The notes under the pieces are model-generated. The model did no database searches. It saw only the letters and a list, made by a program, of their open reading frames with translations, and had not been told where the DNA came from. Positions 57,030-64,000 of a DNA stretch of 64,000 bases are shown here, piece by piece. Numbering within the stretch: position 1 is the stretch's first letter; each line of letters begins with the position of its first letter. This DNA comes from Ischnura elegans (lineage: Eukaryota > Arthropoda > Insecta > Odonata > Coenagrionidae): the NCBI RefSeq assembly GCF_921293095.1, contig NC_060254.1, forward strand, positions 5,890,001 through 5,954,000, read 5' to 3'. Made by a program: the position numbers and the translations under genes.

Positions 57030-58555
57030 CCGATTTGTTTGGTAGCTTCCCATGGCCATCAGCGATCCTCTCTACGGACGAATCCTAAGACGCACTGTGA
57101 AAGGAGAACTCAGGATCCCGATTCACCCATACAATGAAATACTATTCCTTTGGCGGGGGCAGTCAATAATTATCAGGAAATAAACTGATAGGTACAGAAA
57201 ATATCCCAACAATTTTAGATTTTTATGGACAACGTTCTTCCTCCACCATGATCGTAGCCAAGGCCACAGCATCCCTCCTAATTTCGACTATCGATAATGA
57301 AACAAGGGTTAGAGACTGCGAAATTCAGAAAATATACAATTACTTATACCAAAAACTATTTATTGTGATATCGGGCCTGAGTAAAGACTACTATTACGAA
57401 GTCACGTGATTTGTGTAATCATTATTCTTCAGCTTTCAGCCACTGCGCAAATAGACATTGCGCTCATGTTAACACCCACAACCCCGAGGTAAAATCAGCG
57501 AATACATTCCTTCCGGTTTTTTTCATTCGTTTCCCATAACTGCTACTCTCAAAAGACGAATCCAAGGCAACGAAAAAAGGAAAGGAAAAAAACGGACAAC
57601 TCATGCCTATTTCAGGTATATATATATATATAATGTATGTATGTACACCCCCTTATATAGATATATATGCATCCCTCCCCTCATTCCTCCTCCCCCATAC
57701 CCTTTTATTCCGTTGGCAGCAGCAGCAGGAACCCTTGCCTCCACCCCCAACCACGCGAGCGACCCTTTCCTTCTTTTTCCATCGCAAGGGTGGCGGGATC
57801 AGTCTGCCGGAAAACGAGGTTGCCAGGGTATAGGGAGGGTGGGGGGGGGACCCCTCCTCACCCCTTGCCCCACCCCCCCCCTTCCCAGGGAACATGAATC
57901 AAGCTGCTTCTTTCGTTCGGAGGCGGGGGGAGAGCCTCCATTCCCAGGAAATGGATCAAATGACAGCAGCGCCAAGCGGAAATTTCGGTAATGCGCTCAT
58001 CGCCCTTCTTCTTTCTTGCTCGTGTTTACAGCCGCTATCCACTTAAGGGCGCACTCAAAACCCTCTCCAGAATACATTCCGCGCCAAATACGGGGAGGGG
58101 GGAAAAAGACGAGAAACGGATCTGGTCAGGGATATTCCTCTGTTTCTTCTTTCCCTTGCCGTCCGCTGGAAGCGCCACTGTGCAATTGAGCTTATTTGAA
58201 CAATTTTTGAAAACGATGGTTCAAAGCAATAGGTGCATAACTGCGCCATATTAAAATATTACCACATACACTTCCCACTTATTCAGCAATAGCAGTTTCG
58301 TATTTGAGATCTTGTGCTGAAACGAACGGTCGCCACCTTCCTATTGTAGTGGCGTCAGTAAACCTTGCTTCCAGGCATAAGATTTGGCATGGAGAGTTAT
58401 CGGGTATCCCACCGGGTCCAAGAGTTGATTTCTCATTTAAATTATAGTGAATCCGGAGGGTTAAAAGGAGACTCGAAACCATATTATTTAGAGATATATA
58501 CACAATCTTCACTGGGGACTTCTTGGTCCTACTTAGGGCTCACAACAATCGTCAT
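57030..58555. other. non-coding stretch
   Basis: (TA)n at 57,617-57,632. C- and G-run-rich DNA at 57,660-57,960 makes overlapping chance frames on both strands. Confidence 0.4.
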
Positions 58556-58559
58556 GAGT

Positions 58560-58665
58560 ACAAATTTCCCTATAACGGGAATCGAACCTCTGGCCTATAT
58601 CGAGGGAATCAAAGAACCCGGACAGCGTAGTGGTGTGCACCGTGAGCTGGAGAGCCAATGATTCG
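58560..58665 (-). repeat. tRNA-derived SINE remnant
   Basis: The minus strand has GGCTCTCCAGCTCACGGTGCAC upstream of GCCAGAGGTTCGATTCCCG, a well-kept B box. The fold is incomplete. Confidence 0.5.
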
Positions 58666-58669
58666 CGAA

Positions 58670-59415
58670 TAGAATCTCACTGCAACTCTTCCCAATGGCA
58701 ATTATTATGAATTTTACACGCGTTAACAGGCCACGCTATAAATATATATCACACAGCTCAAGGTTGATCAAATATCTGTGGTTCACGAATCCCAGGCAAG
58801 CTCTTCATTGCGAAATCTCTTGGCTTCTCTTCGTCTCGAGGATTTGTGATTCTTGGAATGGCGGCCAAAATCATTTTCCCTTGACGAATGCTCGTGTTGT
58901 GATGGCCGATGTTTTTCGTTGCCAAGGACGACGGGCGGCAGCGTAATGGCGGCCATTCATCGGAGGAACTTATCCCGCATCGGTGCTTTCGAGGAAATTG
59001 GAACATCCACCATTGAGCTTAAGACCCTTCACTACCTCCGAAACGCATTCCAACGGATATGCACTCACCAAATGTGGTGCTTACTCGCAATGAGAGAATC
59101 GGAATGCTTTTCATCCTTTGGAATGTGTTAACAGTAATGAGAAACTCCGAGAAACTCGTCAGCTCTCAACATTAGTGCAAAATAATTAGCAATATCTTAA
59201 GATTTCACTTTATCCAACTGATTTCTTAATCACTCATAGTGTGAAAAACTGATTCAATCGAATGAAAAAAATGTTAATTTTTAATTTATTCAACAACTGC
59301 GATAAAGTGGGATAAATAATAGAACCACCCATCGCAAGTTTGAATAGATTGGTTTAAAAGTACTCACTCACTAAATTTGTTATTATTAAAATAGTGCCGA
59401 TGACAGTAAAAAAAT
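58670..59415. other. non-coding stretch
   Basis: 58,840-58,960 is GC-richer (GGCGGCCA, GGGCGGCAGCGTAATGGCGG). No gene is supported. Confidence 0.4.
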
Positions 59416-59419
59416 TTAT

Positions 59420-59739
59420 CGATGGCTAAGTTCTAACAACACGTAAAACAGCAAATTTTCAGGAGAGCAAAATTTTGTTTTATTTTTCTAATTTTCTAAT
59501 TATTTTATTTTCTAATTTTACATTTATTTTATCTAATTTTATAAACTATTTATTTTTCTATTTGTATAAAATCTTAATTGAAATTAAAAACAAAAAATAC
59601 ATAAAACTGAAAAAGAAACATACATTTGCAAACGAAGAGGTTTTTTTATGCTTGAATTTTATTTTTTATTAAAAGTATTAGAAGTATTAACTCAGACCGG
59701 CCAAATTTTGAGATACGTGTTGTTAGAATTTAGACATCG
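59420..59739. mobile_element. MITE with CGATGGCTAAGTTCTAAC ends, 4-bp duplication, copy 2
   Basis: The left end is CGATGGCTAAGTTCTAACAA. The right end, inverted, is CGATGTCTAAATTCTAACAA. TTAT flanks it at 59,416-59,419 and 59,740-59,743. The 320-bp interior is very AT-rich, with TTTTCTAATTTTCTAATT repeats. The frames in it are compositional. Confidence 0.75.
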
Positions 59740-59989
59740 TTATGTTTTAGTCGTTACATGTGTATATTATCATAGCACATCCACAGTTCCAATGCATGAT
59801 GTTTTTATGGACCTATTGCAAAGCCGAAGTATGCTGAATATCCATAAACATACAATGGATGGAAATTATTGAATTGGCGTACACTTTATTTAAGATAGGT
59901 TTTGATGGCAACTGAACGTTCTTTACACATCTAGGAAATGGTCTCCGCAACTATTGAATGAGTTATTAAAAACTCGGGTTTTATTTATT

Positions 59990-60100
59990 GTCACGGGTCT
60001 TGCAGTTAATAGACGAGTTTATATATCTAACGCCACAAGCCACCCAAAGAGGTGTGTGGCGGTGGGTGTTATGGCACGAGTCTTTAGGGAAGGGTTTTGT
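59990..60100 (-). repeat. CR1/L2-like LINE 3' UTR fragment
   Basis: ACGCCACAAGCCACCCAAAG and GTGTGTGGCGGTGGGTGTTATGG parallel CCGCAAGCC and GTGTGGCAGGGGGTGTTAGG at 18,030-18,075. Only the UTR is convincing. Confidence 0.55.
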
Positions 60101-62035
60101 GAATAAAAGCGTACTTATCAGATGTCGGTTTATTGATGTGGCTGCCATATTGGTCCGACGCTTTATCGTTTTTTACGAAAGCGTGAGAATTGATGAAATC
60201 GTCAATGCTCTCCATTCCGAGGTAGACGAAGCATTCAGATAATACGCCATACAGTTATAAATTTCATCGAGCATTATTTCTTTTTACGAGCAAGTAAACA
60301 TTTATACGTGTGAATTTGTAAGACTTTTTCGGAATGCTATTTTTTGAAGAGGAGGGATTGTCTCACTGTGGAGAAAATATCCAGTTTTCGTAGCCGTATT
60401 TACCGGACTAGCCAATGTATTTTCTGCTTCACTCGCGGTAGAACAATATGGCGGACGTCTGGTTCCAACAACCAACAATATGAGATGTAGGTAAGACCCC
60501 TTCCAGAAATATCAGTGATCTCTAACTGACGCTATTACCGTGGAAAATGATGTAATCGCTGAGGATAAGTAAAACACTGCGCATTCTTTATTCAAGAAAA
60601 AACTGGAAACACGATGAAGTGAATAAGTTTGCTGTTTTTGGGTACAACGACTGCTCTCTTTCTCGAAATAGATGTGCATCGTAATCAAACAGGACAATTT
60701 AGGTGTTTTATATGCTTTCTTTTTTTCAAATAAGAAACTGCCTGTATTTCTTGAGGAATATTTTTCAATGTTACCCCGCGAAATATCCAGTCGACTTTCG
60801 ACGCCGAATCTGGCTCGCGACCATCCGAATCCTATCGTGCGGACGTCTCTTTTCTTTTTCGCGTAATCCCAGACCGCCATTTTGCGAGCCTCCCCCTCCC
60901 CTTGCCATCAATCAAACGATTTCCATGGAAACCACCCCTACCCCATTCCACGCAATACGGAGAAATGTCTTATGTATTCCCTCAGCGCTCTCCTGCTCGC
61001 TTCCATCTTCTTCCCTTTCGCAGACCATGATCCTCCTCTCTATTTGCTCGATCCACAGGCGAAAAAAAAGACGAGCGACGCCCGCGCCATCCATTCGCAC
61101 ACTCCGCACGCCATTGGCCGTCTCTCACTCTTTGTAGAGAGAGCCGGAATACAGCGTGACACATCTAATGAGATATATTTTTGACATCACGAGCGTATTA
61201 AAAGTGACCTGCAATATACATGACCACTATAGAACGGACGGTTTCGGACGGCCTCCTTAACAACGGATCAAATTGACCCCCTCTAACATAGCTGCACCCA
61301 CTCGTATTCTACAACGACGTACTCATTGTGAGTAACAATTATTCTCCTTCACTACAATTCCACAAAGGACAGTCTAGAACTTTCTTTTTTCAGAAATTAC
61401 ATCGCAGAAGAGCCTTCCATTCGCCAAAATACAATATTCCTTGCATCTATGCAGCTGCTTAAGATAAATCTGGCTCCATACATGGCTGTAAGAACATCCT
61501 GCTTCTACGCCCATGTATGCAGTACAACATGATAAGAAGCCTTAAAATGTTCAAATGACTCTACGATCCACCGTTTTCGAACGGCAGTATCTCGAATCGA
61601 AAAAGGATCAATAAGATTCCTGTGGCGGTTGTAGTGTTAAGCGACACGCTAGCACTTAAATAGAAGCATTAAAATCAAGCAATTACGAAAATTGCCGCCA
61701 TCTTGAACGTCGACGCCATTTTCTTTACTCCTGTTTGTAAAATTTAAAACTCACTGCCGTCACCAGCCTACTCGTTCCGATGCCATGCTTAATATTCTGG
61801 CGTGAAAATACGATTTAAAATTAATAACTCTAGAACAACCACTCCCGTTCCATCCCCAATGGATGAGGGGTCTTAAAAAATGTATCCAAATGCGTTCTTA
61901 CCCCATAATATACATCATTTTTGGCTGTGATACATGCTGTAGCACATGATTATTATTGAAATAAATACTTGGAATTTTCCACGATTGTAAAATTTAATTA
62001 ATAGTAGCGGGCGTAACTTGGTGGAAATCCATAAT
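60101..62035. other. non-coding stretch
   Basis: 60,850-61,130 is C-rich, with overlapping chance frames. No gene or element was recognised. Confidence 0.4.
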
Positions 62036-62218
62036 CGCAGGAATAGAAGGATCAACAACTTTGCTAATTCCACATATGTAGTAATTTATTGAAACCGACC
62101 ATGGTTGAGGTTGGCCAAGGTGATCACCTTGATAATGTTACTCTGTAACAAAACCATGGTCGGTCTCAATAAATTAGTATGTGGAAATAGTAAAATTGTT
62201 GATCCTTCTATTCCTGCG
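62036..62218. repeat. large imperfect palindrome, about 68-bp arms and 46-bp loop
   Basis: The left arm, 62,036-62,105, runs CGCAGGAATAGAAGGATCAA ... ACCGACCATGGTT. The right arm, 62,152-62,218, is its inverse with a few mismatches. The loop contains a perfect CAAGGTGATCACCTTG palindrome (62,116-62,131). GATTGTAAAATTTA lies to the left (from 61,983) and GACTGTAAAATTTA to the right (from 62,218), as direct repeats. Confidence 0.9.
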
Positions 62219-62239
62219 ACTGTAAAATTTATTACGACC

Positions 62240-64000
62240 AAGGATTCCATGTTATTACGTCATATTCAAGGTACATGACAATAATGTAGTCACATAGTCG
62301 AAATTAATTTTATAATCGTGAAAAATTTTTATTAAAGTATTTATTTATTCATGGAAAAATTCCACTCCAACACGCTTGACTCTTTTACTGCTGCATGCTT
62401 CCTTTTGCCCCTCTCCCTCTCTCTCTCTCTAGCATGTCAGCAACACCGCTAAGGCTACTCTATTAGGGAAAACGTGATTAGTCAGGAACTAGGCAATTAT
62501 GTTTTGAGAATCGCAAATCGGCTGCTTGGTGGCGAGGAGATGAGAGCAATGCCTGAATATTATTCACCGGGAAAAGTCCATGACGTGTGGTCGAGGAGCA
62601 TTTGTCGCAACTCAACTCTGCGTCCATCACCCTTCGGCATCCTTTTTAAAAATTAAATTGCAACTTTTGGTGAGAGAGAGATTTCATCATTGTCATTTTT
62701 TCATTCATCATGGTCATTTCTGAATACTTACCACATCAACTCCGCGAGCCGAAGAGTCAAATTCAGTTTTGCTCACCAAGCACCTGATAATCGATCAATT
62801 ATCCTTACTCGTGTTAATTAACCATAATAGTTTTGTAATATTGCACATCTCGAGTGTGAGAGCTATGATGATGTTAGCATAGGGATGTTTGAAAAGTTCA
62901 CTTGGATAACGGAAGGAGTAAAATGTCTTCGTTTAGTGAAGTCGTCGTTGAAATGGCCACAGTTACAAGGCAAAGCATAAAGAAGAAGTATGTGGTGTTC
63001 GTGTCGCTCGTGAAAATAGAAAATGAATTGGAAGAATATGCATTTTCCAGTGGAATTCGCCTCTCTTCCAAAGGGCGTCTAGCGGAGGATAGTCACAGAG
63101 CCACGAGGCCTTATTATCTACAAGTCCACAGCACTCGTCTAGTCAACCCTTTCTTTATTCCTGTCCGTCTATTTTTCATTGTCTATGCCCGTGTGTGTGT
63201 GTACTTTGAGTGGATGAGCAGGTGGCGTGTGTGTGTCGTGAGATGTGCGACAGCGGAATTCATGAATAGGTGGCGCTCTGACAGAGTGGAGGGGGGAATC
63301 GGAGCTCGGGGGAGGGGGGAGGAAGAAGAAAGACAGCTGACGTATGAAGCGGCGTTTGAGAAGCGATCTCTCCAGGGAAGGAAACTGATATACATACAGC
63401 ACGAATATCACATCACACGGAGGATGCATGATGACGTTTATTTGTTTGTAATTATTATTTATTTACTGGCTAAAAATAAATATCCCAAAGATGTGTGCTT
63501 GAGATGTTAGAATTACAGATTTGAAAGACGACTTTTGGTGTATTTCGCAATGATTTTCGCAAAACTTTTACAGCAGAGGCCAAATAATATATCCTTCTGG
63601 ATATGTCACCGATAGGGCTTCCTCCGTGTTGCGGGCGGCGTAACTGTAGGGGGATTCCGCCTCTGAATGAATGGGTTTCAACTTGCGCCATCAAGAGGAC
63701 CGACCACTTCAAGGAGATTCCTCCAGTCTGAGGCGTTGTCCCTATGGCGATATCCGTTGCCAGGTTCACTGAATTTCGATTGGTTGCCAAAAATGTCCGC
63801 AGGGTGGCGTTGAGTGGTCAGTGGAGAAGGATTCAATTCCTTCCAGCCTTCGCATTGGAGTATTTGCACATCATTAGAAAGTCATGAAATCGATTGATTA
63901 TGTAGTTTAACGTAAGACAATTAATTTTCATAACCTTTTTTATTTACTTCAATTCTCTCCACAATACTCCACAAAACCCTCTCCTTTTTCACATCTCTCT
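62240..64000. other. non-coding stretch to window end
   Basis: (CT)n at 62,416-62,431. A 202-codon open frame at 62,902-63,510 is not convincing as a gene. No inverted ends were recognised. Confidence 0.4.

Noticed and set aside
62902..63510. 202-codon open frame on the plus strand
   Set aside because: No recognisable domain, uneven composition with a purine-rich stretch, and shorter overlapping frames on the other strand. Could be a chance frame. Transcript evidence would be needed.

Overview
This window looks like repeat-dense, gene-poor nuclear DNA from an arthropod, most likely an insect. I could not identify the species. It is AT-rich and packed with decayed transposable elements: Ty3/gypsy LTR elements, CR1/L2-like and RTE-like LINEs, hAT-like transposons, Helitron helicase pieces, tRNA-derived SINEs and several MITE families. 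I found no convincing host protein-coding gene, no rRNA, no CRISPR array and no operon structure. Most long open frames outside the elements are chance frames in low-complexity DNA.

Layout. 1-7.85 kb holds an old gypsy element on the minus strand (gag near 7.8-6.7 kb, protease near 6.6 kb, then RT, RNase H and integrase running off the left edge). Its protease region is split by a 4.5-kb hAT-like element (1966-6471) with a perfect 8-bp target duplication, and a second hAT-like element (about 2839-6294) is nested inside that one. The inner element carries a decayed minus-strand ORF and a perfect 52-bp palindrome. 7.85-10.1 kb is non-coding. 10,170-14,759 is a nearly intact, young Ty3/gypsy element on the plus strand: 294-bp LTRs differing at two positions, a tRNA-Trp primer site, a CAAC target duplication, and gag and pol damaged by two stops and one frameshift.

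15-32.7 kb holds three plus-strand copies of a 630-665 bp MITE with TAGGGTGGTTTCCT ends. One of them lies inside a Helitron helicase remnant. The same stretch has CR1/L2-like LINE pieces, a tRNA-like SINE head, a MITE family with 4-bp target duplications, a 5'-truncated LINE tail with a 13-bp duplication, and a possible Helitron (30,638-32,728) that contains an element with many GGGGTGAATAGAAAC repeats.

33-64 kb is mostly non-coding. It contains four same-strand copies of a diverged repeat built around paired TGACGTCA (CRE-like) sites, a fourth minus-strand copy of the TAGGG MITE, several CAGGGGCGCAGC hAT-like MITEs (one a chimera with a perfect 8-bp duplication), LINE fragments, a possible hAT element with a fold-back core, G- and C-run segments, and a large imperfect palindrome near 62.1 kb.

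The elements do not act as a pathway. Their interest is in nesting order, target-site signatures and shared junctions, which date insertions and define element ends. All calls come from reading the sequence. Family names rest on recognised motifs, not on database searches.
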